64,000 nt of DNA from an uncultured Dehalococcoidia bacterium (GCA_958296385.1 OY282494.1:1099416-1163415), one strand, 5' to 3'; positions 8,277-18,792 are shown, counted from the stretch's first letter. Numbers and translations: made by a program. The notes: generated by a model not told the origin, from the sequence alone.

Positions 8277-9401
8277 ATGACGACGACCACTACCGCGACC
8301 ACGACTACCGAATCGATGGATATTACCGACCGCAAGCTGCTGAACATCATCCAGAGCGAGTTTCCTATCGTTGAGGAACCGTACCGGGCGGTGGCCGAAC
8401 AGCTGGGCATCGCGGAGTCGGAGGTGCTGGAACGGCTGGGCGAGCTGAAGCGTCAAAACGTGGTGCGGCAGATTAGCGCGATATTTGACACGCGGCGGCT
8501 GGGGTACAAGACTACGCTGGTAGCGTTTGCCTATGGGGATGGCGACTTGCACGACGGGGCCATCTTTATCAACCGGCATCCGGGGGTTAGCCACAACTAC
8601 GCGCGGGAAGGGTCTTACTACAATCTGTGGTTCACGCTGGCGGTGCCGCCGGACGGGGATTTGGAGGCTACGGTGAAATGGATGGCGGGGCAGACCAACG
8701 CCATTGAGTTCCGGATTATGCCTACCATCCGCTTTTTCAAAATCGGCGTGAACTTTGACATGGTGAAACGGCGCAGCGACGCCTACAACTACAGCCCGGA
8801 CGGTATCGGCAAGGGCAACGGGAACGGCAGTGACCGGCGGCCGGCGGCCGACTGGAATCAGGCGCAAACCATCACTGACTGGGACAAGGACGTGATACGG
8901 GAGGCGCAGGAGGATTTGCCGCTGGTGTCCCGGCCTTTTGACGCGATGGCGCAGCGGCTGGGGCTGACGGTGCCGCAGCTGTTTGGGCAGATGGCGGAGT
9001 ATCAGGAACGCAAGCTGATGCGGCGGTACAGTGCGGTGCTGTACCACCGGCGTTCCGGTTTCCGGGCCAACGCGATGATTGTCTGGAAGGTGCCGCCGGA
9101 ACGGGCCGAGGAAGTGGGGATGCTAATGGCGGAACACGCGGCGGTTACGCACTGCTACGAGCGGCCGACGTTTCCCGATTGGGAGTACAGCCACTTTACG
9201 ATGGTGCACGCGCCGACGCGGGACGAGTGCGAGGACATCGGACGGGAAATCGCGGCGGCTACCGGGGTGTACGACAACCTGCTGCTGTACAGCACGCGGG
9301 AGTACAAGAAAACGCGGGTGCGGTACTTTGTCGAGGACTACGAACGGTTCTGGGATAGCGCCGAAACCGCCGCGGCTCTGGCTGAGCCGGTTGCCGACTA
9401 A
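8277..9401 (+). CDS. ahbAB: Siroheme decarboxylase, AhbA-AhbB fusion
   Basis: The protein of about 374 residues contains two copies of the Lrp/AsnC-like siroheme decarboxylase unit, normally two separate subunits (AhbA and AhbB, or NirD/L/G/H in heme d1 synthesis). The enzyme removes two acetate carboxyls from siroheme to give 12,18-didecarboxysiroheme. The first unit (about residues 14-165) has DRKLLNIIQSEFPIVEEPYR, HNYAREGSYYNLWFTL and FRIMPTIRFFKIGVNFD. The second (about 197-350) has EAQEDLPLVSRPFDAMAQRL, HCYERPTFPDWEYSHFTMVH and LLLYSTREYKKTRVRYF. A glycine/asparagine-rich linker joins them. I chose the ATG at 8277 for its AAGAGG; an in-frame ATG at 8253 overlaps the previous stop. The genes for the last two steps (AhbC, AhbD) are not in the window. 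Confidence 0.88.
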   Translation: MTTTTTATTTTESMDITDRKLLNIIQSEFPIVEEPYRAVAEQLGIAESEVLERLGELKRQNVVRQISAIFDTRRLGYKTTLVAFAYGDGDLHDGAIFINRHPGVSHNYAREGSYYNLWFTLAVPPDGDLEATVKWMAGQTNAIEFRIMPTIRFFKIGVNFDMVKRRSDAYNYSPDGIGKGNGNGSDRRPAADWNQAQTITDWDKDVIREAQEDLPLVSRPFDAMAQRLGLTVPQLFGQMAEYQERKLMRRYSAVLYHRRSGFRANAMIVWKVPPERAEEVGMLMAEHAAVTHCYERPTFPDWEYSHFTMVHAPTRDECEDIGREIAAATGVYDNLLLYSTREYKKTRVRYFVEDYERFWDSAETAAALAEPVAD

Positions 9402-9459
9402 TCGCAGCGTCACCGTAGTCACAAGGCCAGCAGAGCCCCGAAATCGAGCGGAACAAACA

Positions 9460-10179
9460 ATGCCTGAATACTATCCCGTTTATCTCAATCTGGCCGGCAA
9501 GCACTGCGTGATTCTGGGTGGGGGCGGCATTGCGCAGGGCAAAATTGCCGCGCTGCGGGACGCCGGCGCCAGCATCACGCTAATCAGTCCGCAGGCTACC
9601 GACGGCATCAAGCGGGCGGCGCAGCGGGGGCATATCGTTTGGCTGGAACGGGAGTATCAGGCCGGCGACCTGGACGGGGCGTTTATTGCGGTGGCGGCGA
9701 CGAATGTCTGGCACGTGAACCGGCAGATTTACGAGGAGGCCGAGGCCAAAGGCGTGCTGCTTAACGTGGTGGATGATCCGGATCAGTGTTCGTTTATCGC
9801 GCCGTCAATCGTGCGGCGGGAGCCGGTTACGCTGGCGATTTCTACGGGCGGGGCCAGTCCGGCGCTGGCGCGCAAGATGCGGGAAGTGCTCTCGGAGGCG
9901 CGGGTGTTGCAGTGGGCGGAGCTGGCCGGGGCGCTGGGCAAGGCGCGGCGGGTCATCAAGGAGAAACGGCTGGTTATTGACCCCAACCGCTGGCAGTGCG
10001 TGATCACTGAGGAACTGCTGGAACTGGCCCAGCGGGGGGATGAGGACGAGGCCGTGAACATAATACTGGCGCAGCTGCAAGACCCGGAGATTCCTGAAAT
10101 GTGTTCCGATCTGTCGGAATGTCGAACCGGGGGGTGCGCCAAGCGGGCCGCGCTGCGGGCGGCGGAGGCGGTAAGTTGA
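9460..10179 (+). CDS. sirC: Precorrin-2 dehydrogenase / sirohydrochlorin ferrochelatase (Met8/CysG-N type)
   Basis: The 239-residue protein oxidises precorrin-2 to sirohydrochlorin with NAD and may insert iron to make siroheme. The amino-terminal Rossmann motif is KHCVILGGGGIAQGKIAALRD, followed by AVAATNVWHVNRQIYEEA and the family block VVDDPDQCSFIAPSIVRREP / ISTGGASPALARKMRE. The carboxy end has an extra cysteine group (C..LSECRTGGCAK) that could bind metal. The start is the ATG at 9460 with GAGCGG ahead. Its TGA overlaps the TTG start of hemA. Its substrate is made by the CobA half of the downstream fusion and its product feeds the siroheme decarboxylase just upstream. Confidence 0.92.
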   Translation: MPEYYPVYLNLAGKHCVILGGGGIAQGKIAALRDAGASITLISPQATDGIKRAAQRGHIVWLEREYQAGDLDGAFIAVAATNVWHVNRQIYEEAEAKGVLLNVVDDPDQCSFIAPSIVRREPVTLAISTGGASPALARKMREVLSEARVLQWAELAGALGKARRVIKEKRLVIDPNRWQCVITEELLELAQRGDEDEAVNIILAQLQDPEIPEMCSDLSECRTGGCAKRAALRAAEAVS

Positions 10180-11456
10180 GCCTGCTGGTTTTGGGGCTGG
10201 ACCACCGCACGGCGCCGGTGGAACTGCGCGAACGGCTGAGCGTGGAGCGGGACGAGCTGCCCAACGCGCTGGGGCGTCTGGCGGAATACGTGCCGCAGTC
10301 GGTGATTGTCTCTACCTGCAATCGCACCGAAGTGTACGCCTACGACCGCAACGACATCGGGCTGGTGGGCCGGGTGGGCGATTTTCTGATGGGCTACTCC
10401 GGGGTAGAGGGGCCGGAGCTGGAGCGGCATTTGTATCAGGCCTGGGAGGGCGACTGCGTACAGCATCTGTTCCGGGTGGCCGGCGGGCTGGAATCAATGA
10501 TTGTGGGGGAGCGGCAGATATTGGGGCAGGTGCGGGCGGCTTTCAGCACCGCAAGCCAGGCGGGGGCGGTGCGCAGTCCGTTGACGCGCGTCTTTCACGG
10601 CGCATTGCGGGCCGGACGGCGGGTGCACCGGGAAACCGGCATCGGGCGCCATTCGCGTTCGGTGAGCCGGGCCGCCGTGCAGCTGGCCCGTGGGCTGTTT
10701 GACCGGCTGGATGAGCGGAGCGCGCTGGTCATCGGGGCCGGGGACGCCGGCCGGATGGTGGCCCGGGCGCTGTCCGATGCGGGGGTGCGTCAGATAGCGG
10801 TGACTAATCGGACGCAGTGGCGGGCCGAGGAACTGGCGCGGGAACTGGGGGGCGTGGTTGTGCCTTTTGACGACGTTGGCGCCGCGCTGGCCAATGCCGA
10901 CTTGGTAATCAGCAGCACGGGCTCGCCGGAGTACGTGGTTGACGCCGGAATGGTCAGCCGGGCCGGGCGTGGGGGCATCGGGTCAAGTCCGCTGATGCTG
11001 GTTGATATTGCGGTGCCGCGGGATATTGACCCCGCCGTGGGGGATTTGGAGAACGTTAGCCTGTTTGACATCGACGCTCTCGGATTGGCTGCCGAGACTG
11101 TGCCGGGCAATCTGTCGGAGGAGGTGGCCGCCGCTACCGGCATTATTGACGAGGAATGGGGCCGGTTCGTGGAACGCTGGAACTCGTCGGATACGATGGA
11201 TTTGGTGGCGGCGATGCGGCAGCGGGCGGAGCAGGTGCGGCGGCTGGAGGTGGAACGGACGCTGCGGATGCTGGGGGATGCGGAGGATTCCGAACTGGCG
11301 GCGAGGCTGCACGCGATGACTAACGCGCTGGTCAAGAAGCTGCTGCATCAGCCTACGGCCGGGCTGCGCTCGCACGGGGACGGCGGCGTGTATCATCTGG
11401 CCCGGCAGCTGTTTGAACCTGATGATAAGTCCGGCGGGGGCCGTGGCCGTCGCTAG
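10176..11456 (+). CDS. hemA: Glutamyl-tRNA reductase
   Basis: This NADPH-dependent enzyme reduces glutamyl-tRNA to glutamate-1-semialdehyde, the first committed step of C5 tetrapyrrole synthesis. LGLDHRTAPVELRERL opens the protein, the nucleophilic cysteine is in IVSTCNRTEVYAY, and GGLESMIVGERQILGQVR is the family signature. The NADPH fold is VIGAGDAGRMVARAL near residue 190, and the helical dimerisation tail ends the protein. The start is a TTG at 10176 overlapping the TGA of sirC and preceded by GGAGG at seven bases; the frame is open upstream but those residues lie inside sirC. At 426 residues the length is typical. The end overlaps hemC. Confidence 0.95.
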   Translation: MSLLVLGLDHRTAPVELRERLSVERDELPNALGRLAEYVPQSVIVSTCNRTEVYAYDRNDIGLVGRVGDFLMGYSGVEGPELERHLYQAWEGDCVQHLFRVAGGLESMIVGERQILGQVRAAFSTASQAGAVRSPLTRVFHGALRAGRRVHRETGIGRHSRSVSRAAVQLARGLFDRLDERSALVIGAGDAGRMVARALSDAGVRQIAVTNRTQWRAEELARELGGVVVPFDDVGAALANADLVISSTGSPEYVVDAGMVSRAGRGGIGSSPLMLVDIAVPRDIDPAVGDLENVSLFDIDALGLAAETVPGNLSEEVAAATGIIDEEWGRFVERWNSSDTMDLVAAMRQRAEQVRRLEVERTLRMLGDAEDSELAARLHAMTNALVKKLLHQPTAGLRSHGDGGVYHLARQLFEPDDKSGGGRGRR

Positions 11457-12390
11457 GGGGCCGCGGGCCGTGGTGCGGGTAGGCACGCGGGGCAGCCGGC
11501 TGGCCCTGGTGCAAACCGAGCTGACGCTGGCGGCGCTGCGGCCGGCGCATCCGGCGGTGTCGTTTGAGGTGGTGACGGTTACTACGCAGGGGGACGCCAA
11601 TCAGACAGCGGCGCTGGCGGGGATGGGGTTGGGGGTTTTCGTCAAAGAGATTGAACGGCGTCTGGAGTCGGGCGAAATCGATATGGCGGTGCACAGTCTG
11701 AAAGATATGCCTACCGTGCTGCCGCCGGGAATGGACATCGGGGCGGTGCTGGAGCGGGCGGATGCGCGGGATGTGCTGGTGACGCATCTGGGCATCGGTT
11801 TGGCTGACTATCCGGCCCACGCGCGGATGGGCACGAGCAGTCCGCGCCGTATTGCACAAATCGCCGGGATACGCCCGGACGTTGCCGTAGTGCCAATACG
11901 GGGCAACGTGGATACCCGGCTGCGCAAGGCGGCGGGAGAGGAATGCGACGGCACGATACTGGCGGCGGCGGGGCTGCTGCGGCTGGGGATGGAGGGGGTG
12001 ATTACCGAGTACCTGGCGCCGCAAACGTTTGTGCCGCCGCCGGGACAGGGGGCGATGGCGATAGAAATTCGGGCCGATGATGACTGGATACGCGGGGTGG
12101 TGTCGGCGGCGCACGACGAGGCAACCGGACGGGCGGTGGCGGCGGAACGGTCGTTTCTGGAGGCGTTGGGGGGCGGGTGCCAGGTTCCGGTGGGCGCTTA
12201 CGCCGAATATGCCGGCGATGGGGGGGATACGCTGGAACTTACGGTTTTCATGTCAGCCCCGGACGGTGCGGATTCCTGCCGGGCTGCGGTGCGCGGGGCG
12301 TCGGGAGAGCCGGCGGCGCTGGCGGCGGCGGCCTGGGAACGGCTGCGGCAGCAGGGCGCCGGGCGGCTGCTGGACGGCGCGCAGCCGTAG
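11413..12390 (+). CDS. hemC: Porphobilinogen deaminase (hydroxymethylbilane synthase)
   Basis: The enzyme joins four porphobilinogens into hydroxymethylbilane. Signature blocks are RVGTRGSRLALVQTEL, the catalytic aspartate in HSLKDMPT, GTSSPRRIAQI, IRGNVDTRLRK, PPPGQGAMAIEIR and the dipyrromethane-cofactor cysteine in LGGGCQVPVGAYA. From the ATG at 11413 it is 325 residues and overlaps hemA by 44 bases. Starts at GTG 11443 or GTG 11470 (AGGGGG nine bases ahead) would remove most of the overlap and bring it to the usual 305-310 residues. No key residue is missing. Confidence 0.95.
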   Translation: MNLMISPAGAVAVARGPRAVVRVGTRGSRLALVQTELTLAALRPAHPAVSFEVVTVTTQGDANQTAALAGMGLGVFVKEIERRLESGEIDMAVHSLKDMPTVLPPGMDIGAVLERADARDVLVTHLGIGLADYPAHARMGTSSPRRIAQIAGIRPDVAVVPIRGNVDTRLRKAAGEECDGTILAAAGLLRLGMEGVITEYLAPQTFVPPPGQGAMAIEIRADDDWIRGVVSAAHDEATGRAVAAERSFLEALGGGCQVPVGAYAEYAGDGGDTLELTVFMSAPDGADSCRAAVRGASGEPAALAAAAWERLRQQGAGRLLDGAQP

Positions 12391-12411
12391 TATCGGTTGG
12401 ACGGTTAGGCG

Positions 12412-13950
12412 ATGACGATGGCGGGGGGCAAGGTTTATCTGGTGGGCGCCGGGCCGGGGGATCCGGGGCTGCTGACGGTCAAGGGAGCGCGGGCGCTGTC
12501 GGCTGCGGACGTGGTGGTGTACGACCGTCTGCTGGACCCGTCGCTGCTGGAATTGGCCGGGGCCAACGCGCGGCGGGTGTTCGTCGGGAAGGAACGGGGG
12601 CGGCAGGCGCTGTCGCAGGACGAAATCAACGGGCTGCTGGTGGCAGAAGGGTTGGCCGGCAACGCGGTGGTGCGGCTGAAAGGGGGCGATCCGTTTGTGT
12701 TCGGGCGCGGCGGCGAGGAGGCTATCGCACTGGCCGAGGCCGGGGTGCGCTTTGAGGTTGTGCCGGGGGTGACGTCGGCGGTGGCAGCGGCGGCTTACGC
12801 CGGAATCCCGGTGACGCACCGGGGGGTGGCTACGGCGGTTACCTTTGTGACGGGCAGCGAAGACCCGACGAAAGGCGCAACGGCCACGCCCTGGCCCGAA
12901 TTGGCCCGCACCGGCGGCACGCTGGTGATTCTGATGGGCTGGACGACGCTGCCCGGAATCGTAGCGACTTTGCGGGAACACGGGATGCCGTCGGAAACGC
13001 CGGCGGCGCTGGTGCAGTGGGGGACGTGGCAGCGGCAGCGCACCGTTTCGGGAACGCTGGGGGACATTGCGGAACGGGGGCGGGCCGCCGGGGTGTCGGC
13101 TCCGCTGGTGGCGGTCATTGGCGGCGTGGCGGCGCTGCGGGAGCGGATTGCGTGGTTTGACCGGCGTCCGCTGTGGGGCAAGCGCGTGCTGGTCACCCGC
13201 TCCCGCACGCAGGCATCGCGGCTGATTGACTTGCTGGTCGAACTGGGGGCGGAACCAATCGAGCTGCCGTCAATTGAGATTGCGCCGCTGGAGGATTACG
13301 GCGAGCTGGACCGGGCGTTGGCGGACACGGCAGAGGCGGCGGGACGGTGGATAATCTTTGCCAGCGTCAACGCGGTGGAGTACGTCTGGGAGCGGATACG
13401 GGCGACGGGGGGCGATGCCCGGTACTTTGCCGGCGCTACGGTGGGGGCGATCGGGCCGGCTACGGCGGCGGCGTTGGTTGATCGGGGTATCATTCCGGAT
13501 TTTGTGCCGCAGCGTTCCGTGTCTGAGGAAGTGGTGGCTGAGCTGTCGGCGCTGGAATGGGCTGGTCGGACGGTTTTGCTGCCGGGGTCGGCAATCGGGC
13601 GGGATACGCTGGCGCAGGGGCTGGCGGCGCTGGGGGCGGACGTGCGGGCCGTTGCGGCCTATCGCAATCTGCGTCCCCAAGGGGTTCGGGAACAGGCTTG
13701 CCAGGCCCTGCGGGATGGGGTGGATGTGGTAACCTTCACCAGTTCCTCGACGGTGCGAAACCTGCTGGACATACTGGGCGACGATAGGGGGTTGCTGGAG
13801 GGCAGCGCGCTGGCGTGCATCGGGCCAATCACGGCGGCCACGGCGGCCGGGGCCGGCTTGAACGTTGATATTGTCGCTGACACGCACAACGTGGCTGGGC
13901 TGGCTGATGCGCTGGCCAGTCATTATTCCGAACAAACTGAACTTGGATAG
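12412..13950 (+). CDS. cobA-hemD: Fused uroporphyrinogen-III C-methyltransferase / uroporphyrinogen-III synthase
   Basis: The 512-residue protein is two enzymes in one chain. Residues about 1-245 are the SAM-dependent methyltransferase that makes precorrin-2: KVYLVGAGPGDPGLLTVKG, VVRLKGGDPFVFGRGGEE, GIPVTHRG and TLVILMGW. Residues about 255-512 are uroporphyrinogen-III synthase: GKRVLVTRSRTQASRLIDLL, FASVNAVEYVW and VTFTSSSTVRNLL. Such fusions are known in clostridia and sulfate reducers, among others. In this operon the fusion channels hydroxymethylbilane straight to precorrin-2. It starts 21 bases after hemC. Confidence 0.95.
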   Translation: MTMAGGKVYLVGAGPGDPGLLTVKGARALSAADVVVYDRLLDPSLLELAGANARRVFVGKERGRQALSQDEINGLLVAEGLAGNAVVRLKGGDPFVFGRGGEEAIALAEAGVRFEVVPGVTSAVAAAAYAGIPVTHRGVATAVTFVTGSEDPTKGATATPWPELARTGGTLVILMGWTTLPGIVATLREHGMPSETPAALVQWGTWQRQRTVSGTLGDIAERGRAAGVSAPLVAVIGGVAALRERIAWFDRRPLWGKRVLVTRSRTQASRLIDLLVELGAEPIELPSIEIAPLEDYGELDRALADTAEAAGRWIIFASVNAVEYVWERIRATGGDARYFAGATVGAIGPATAAALVDRGIIPDFVPQRSVSEEVVAELSALEWAGRTVLLPGSAIGRDTLAQGLAALGADVRAVAAYRNLRPQGVREQACQALRDGVDVVTFTSSSTVRNLLDILGDDRGLLEGSALACIGPITAATAAGAGLNVDIVADTHNVAGLADALASHYSEQTELG

Positions 13951-14007
13951 CCTGATGCGAATGGGCAATCCGGCACAAACCGGCCGCTAATTGAGAGGAG
14001 GCCCGCA

Positions 14008-14991
14008 ATGCTGAAACATCCTGAACTCCGTCTGCGGCGACTGCGTGAAAAAGGGCCGGTGCGGGAGATGGTGCGCGAGACCCGGATGACGCCGGCTAAC
14101 TTCATCTATCCGATGTTCGTTACGCATGGGGAGAACGTGCGGCAGGAAATCGAGCCGATGCCGGGCTGTTATCACACGTCAATCGACCGGCTGAACGAGG
14201 AAATTGACGAAGTGGTGGAGCTGGGGATTCCGTCGGTGCTGCTGTTCGGGCTGCCGCCGGACAAAGATGGAGTGGGCAGCGGGGCCTACGACCCGGAAGG
14301 GATTATCCAGGAGGCGACGCGCACGATTAAGGAACGGGCGCCGGGGCTGATGGTGATTGGGGACGTGTGCCTTTGTGAGTACACGGACCACGGGCATTGC
14401 GGCGTCATCAGCGGCGACAAGATTGACAACGATGCGACGCTGGAACTGCTGGCCCGTTCGGCGCTGACGCAGGTGCAGGCGGGGGCGGATATGGTGGCGC
14501 CGTCGTCAATGATGGACGGGCAGGTGCGGGCGATACGGGAAACGCTGGACGCGCACGGCTACGACGACACGCCGATAATGGGGTATGCGGCCAAGTATGC
14601 CTCGTCGTTTTACGGGCCGTTCCGGGTGGCCGCCGACTCTACGCCGCAGTTTGGGGATCGCCGCAGCTATCAGATGGACCCGGCGAACCGGCGGATGGCG
14701 ATGCGGGAGATTGAATCGGACATCGCCGAGGGGGCCGACATCGTGATGGTTAAGCCGGCGCTGGCGTATCTGGACGTCATCAAAGAGGCGCGGGAACGCT
14801 ACGACTACCCGCTGGCGGCGTATAACGTGAGCGGGGAGTATTCAATGGTCAAGGCGGCATCGCGGGCCGGCTGGGTTGACGAAAAGCCGGTTACGCTGGA
14901 ATTGCTGACCGCAATACGGCGGGCCGGGGCCGACATCATCATCTCCTATCATGCCAAAGCAGTGGCGCGTTGGCTGAGAGGGGAGGAATAG
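14008..14991 (+). CDS. hemB: Porphobilinogen synthase (delta-aminolevulinic acid dehydratase)
   Basis: The enzyme condenses two 5-aminolevulinate molecules to porphobilinogen. It is 327 residues, typical of the family. The three cysteines of a zinc site are present in GDVCLCEYTDHGHCG, so a zinc-dependent form is expected. The two active-site lysines are in YAAKYASSFYGPFR and VMVKPALAYLD. A strong AGAGGAGG lies nine bases before the ATG. It follows cobA-hemD by 57 bases and precedes hemL by 45 bases, so it is part of the same operon. Confidence 0.96.
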   Translation: MLKHPELRLRRLREKGPVREMVRETRMTPANFIYPMFVTHGENVRQEIEPMPGCYHTSIDRLNEEIDEVVELGIPSVLLFGLPPDKDGVGSGAYDPEGIIQEATRTIKERAPGLMVIGDVCLCEYTDHGHCGVISGDKIDNDATLELLARSALTQVQAGADMVAPSSMMDGQVRAIRETLDAHGYDDTPIMGYAAKYASSFYGPFRVAADSTPQFGDRRSYQMDPANRRMAMREIESDIAEGADIVMVKPALAYLDVIKEARERYDYPLAAYNVSGEYSMVKAASRAGWVDEKPVTLELLTAIRRAGADIIISYHAKAVARWLRGEE

Positions 14992-15036
14992 CGGGTCAGC
15001 AAAACCGCGGGAATCGTAGAGGAGGCAGAAAGCAAG

Positions 15037-16323
<1,287 letters not shown>

Positions 16324-16353
16324 CCGGCCGGGTAGCGTCCGAAAGTGTCCGTT

Positions 16354-18225
16354 ATGACGCCGGCCGGGCCGCCGGATTTGCGCCGGCTGCTCAAGACGCA
16401 TTTCGGCTACGATGAGTTTCGGGGGCAGCAGGAACGGGTAATCGCCAACGCCTTGATGGGGCGGCACGGTGTGGTGATTATGCCTACCGGGGGCGGCAAG
16501 TCGCTGTGCTATCAGCTGCCGGCGCTGGCGCTGCCGGGGCTGACGCTGGTGGTATCGCCGCTGATTGCGCTGATGAAAGACCAGGTGGACGGGCTGCGGG
16601 CCAACGGCATCGCCGCCGAGTTTGTCAACAGCAGCCTGGACGCCGCCGAGGTTGACCGGGTGCAGCGGGATGCGCTGGCCGGGCGGGTCAAGATTCTTTA
16701 CGCCGCGCCGGAACGGGTCAGCATACCCGGATTTCAGCGGTTTCTGGAGCGGCTGCGCTTGAGTCTGATTGCCATTGACGAGGCGCATTGCATCAGCGAG
16801 TGGGGGCACGATTTCCGGCCGGATTACCGGAATCTGGCCGAGCTGCGGCGCCGGTTCCCGGCAACGCCGGTGATGGCATTGACGGCGACCGCTACCGACC
16901 GGGTGCGCAGCGACATCGTGGAGCAACTGGCGCTGTCGGATGCCGCCGAGTTTATCGCCGATTTTGACCGTCCCAACCTGACTTACGACGTCCGCAGCAA
17001 GCAGAACGCGTTTAACACGCTGCTGAATCTGCTGGACGAACAGCCCGGTGCGCCGGCTATCGTGTACTGTTTCTCGCGGGCGGACACCGAGGAACTGGCG
17101 GCCCGGCTGACCGACCGGGGGCATCCGGCCGCCGCTTATCACGCCGGGCTGGAACCGGAGAGCCGGCGGGATACGCAGGAGCGGTTTATCGATGGGGTGG
17201 TGCCAATCGTGGTCGCGACTATCGCCTTTGGAATGGGCATAGACAAGCCGGACGTGCGGCTGGTGGTGCATCATACAATCCCGAAATCTATTGAGGCGTA
17301 CTATCAGGAAACGGGGCGGGCCGGGCGGGACGGGCAGCCGAGCCGGTGCGTGCTGCTGTTCTCGGAGGGGGACCGGCACAAGCACGAGTACTTTATCCGG
17401 GAGACGTCGGATGCGGCGGCGCGGGCTACTGCGGAGCGGCAGCTGGGCGGGATTATGGAGTACAGCCGGCTGCACACCTGCCGCCGCCGGTTTCTGCTGG
17501 CGCACTTTGGGCAGACGATGGGGGATGACGCCTGCGGGAACTGCGACGTGTGCCTGGCGCAGAGCGAATCGGTTGACGTTACGGTGGTGGCGCAAAAGCT
17601 GCTGTCGGCGGCGATACGCACCGGGGAAAGGTTCGGCGCGGCGCATCTGTGCAACGTGCTGCTGGGGCGCAACATGGGGCGCATCCGGGAGCTGGGACAC
17701 GACCAGTTGAGCGTGTTCGGGATTGTTACGGATTACGACGGGAACACGCTGCGGGCCATTGCCGCGCAGCTGGTCGAGAAGGGTTTGCTGGCGCGCAGTG
17801 AGGGGCAGTACGCGACATTGGCAGTGACGCCGGCGGGCCGGCGGTGGCTGAAAGAGCGTGCGGAACTGCAAGTCAATATGCGGATTGACGAACCGGGGGT
17901 GAATCGGCCGGGGCGCGGCGGGGCAAGGGCGGCGCGGGACGCAGCGGCATCCGGGCCAGTGACGCAGACGCCGGCGACGCCGGAGCAAGCGCGCCGGGAG
18001 CAGGGGCTGTTTGAGGAACTGCGGACGCTGCGCCGGCGGCTGGCGGATGAGCAGGGCTGGCCGGCGTTCGTAGTGTTCAACGATGCAACGCTGCGGGAGA
18101 TGTCGGCCACAATGCCGGCGGATGAGGCGGCGATGCTGCGGCTGTCGGGGGTGGGCCCGGCCAAGGTGGAGCGGTACGGGGCGGTATTTCTGGATGCGAT
18201 CCGGCAGTACGCAAAGCGGGCGTAA
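16354..18225 (+). CDS. recQ: ATP-dependent DNA helicase RecQ
   Basis: This 3'-5' superfamily 2 helicase unwinds recombination and repair intermediates. Walker A is PTGGGKSLCY near residue 47 and the DEAH box is AIDEAHCISEWGHDFRPDY. The helicase carboxy half has YYQETGRAGRDG. The RecQ zinc site is CRRRFLL plus CGNCDVC (about residues 375-400), then a winged helix, and a HRDC domain at about 549-615 ends the protein (VFNDATLREM, LSGVGPAKVERYG). The segment between the winged helix and HRDC is a low-complexity linker. The start is ATG 16354 or GTG 16345; neither has a clear ribosome site. It probably reads through from the heme operon. Confidence 0.93.
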   Translation: MTPAGPPDLRRLLKTHFGYDEFRGQQERVIANALMGRHGVVIMPTGGGKSLCYQLPALALPGLTLVVSPLIALMKDQVDGLRANGIAAEFVNSSLDAAEVDRVQRDALAGRVKILYAAPERVSIPGFQRFLERLRLSLIAIDEAHCISEWGHDFRPDYRNLAELRRRFPATPVMALTATATDRVRSDIVEQLALSDAAEFIADFDRPNLTYDVRSKQNAFNTLLNLLDEQPGAPAIVYCFSRADTEELAARLTDRGHPAAAYHAGLEPESRRDTQERFIDGVVPIVVATIAFGMGIDKPDVRLVVHHTIPKSIEAYYQETGRAGRDGQPSRCVLLFSEGDRHKHEYFIRETSDAAARATAERQLGGIMEYSRLHTCRRRFLLAHFGQTMGDDACGNCDVCLAQSESVDVTVVAQKLLSAAIRTGERFGAAHLCNVLLGRNMGRIRELGHDQLSVFGIVTDYDGNTLRAIAAQLVEKGLLARSEGQYATLAVTPAGRRWLKERAELQVNMRIDEPGVNRPGRGGARAARDAAASGPVTQTPATPEQARREQGLFEELRTLRRRLADEQGWPAFVVFNDATLREMSATMPADEAAMLRLSGVGPAKVERYGAVFLDAIRQYAKRA

Positions 18226-18246
18226 TCAGAACCCCGGATAAAAGTT

Positions 18247-18277
18247 GATGCGGGGGGATTGTCCGGCCCCCCGCATC
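18247..18277. terminator. Shared hairpin terminator between recQ and sodN
   Basis: A perfect 11-bp stem, GATGCGGGGGG and CCCCCCGCATC, closes a nine-base loop. On the minus strand it is followed by AACTTTTATCC, a reasonable T-tract 30 bases past the sodN stop. On the plus strand it lies 22 bases past the recQ stop with only ATAAGG after it. It therefore best fits sodN termination and may also stop recQ transcripts. Confidence 0.75.
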
Positions 18278-18307
18278 ATAAGGATGAGGTGAAACTTGCG
18301 CTGCGGT

Positions 18308-18778
18308 TTAGGCGCCGTAGCGGGCGGCGGAGTTGGGGTCGCTGTACTCTACGTTTTTGGTGGACCAGAATGCGCTGGCGATGTCGTCGCAGGCGGCTAC
18401 CAGGTTCTCGGCGTGTTCCATGCTGACGGTCTGCTTGCACTGGCCGGCGAGCTTGAGGGCGGCGTTGAACTTGGCGGCGATGTCGTTGGCGTCGGTGCCG
18501 GGCCAGGCGTAGTCGGCCCAGAGGATGCGCAGCTCCGCCTTGCACTTCTCGGCGTGTTCCTCTTTGACGGTGACGTAGCGGGAGAAAGTGTTGGCGAAAG
18601 CCTGACGCTCGTTGGCCGGTGCGCCGGGCTGGGGGGCTTCCAGGTTCTGCATCCGCAAGACCATCTTTTGGACGGTCTGGGCGGCCATCTTGGCAACGAC
18701 GGGGTCGTAGATGCCGCAGGGGATGTCGCAGTGGGCGTGGGCCGTGCGGGGCTTCAGGAAAGCAATGGGGTTGAACAT
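18308..18778 (-). CDS. sodN: Nickel superoxide dismutase (SodN)
   Basis: The 156-residue precursor is a nickel-type superoxide dismutase, which converts superoxide to hydrogen peroxide and oxygen. The diagnostic nickel hook HCDIPCGIYDP begins at residue 16, so His16, Cys17 and Cys21 of the precursor become His1, Cys2 and Cys6 after removal of a 15-residue leader (ending RTAHA). Leader removal is essential in known NiSODs because nickel binds the new amino terminus. The rest is the four-helix region with VTVKEEHAEKCKAELRILW. AAGGAG lies about ten bases ahead of the ATG. No sodX maturation protease gene is next to it; the neighbours are recQ (convergent) and a divergent DUF1501 gene. Confidence 0.95.
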   Translation of the reverse strand: MFNPIAFLKPRTAHAHCDIPCGIYDPVVAKMAAQTVQKMVLRMQNLEAPQPGAPANERQAFANTFSRYVTVKEEHAEKCKAELRILWADYAWPGTDANDIAAKFNAALKLAGQCKQTVSMEHAENLVAACDDIASAFWSTKNVEYSDPNSAARYGA

Positions 18779-18792
18779 CGTAAGTCGTCTCC

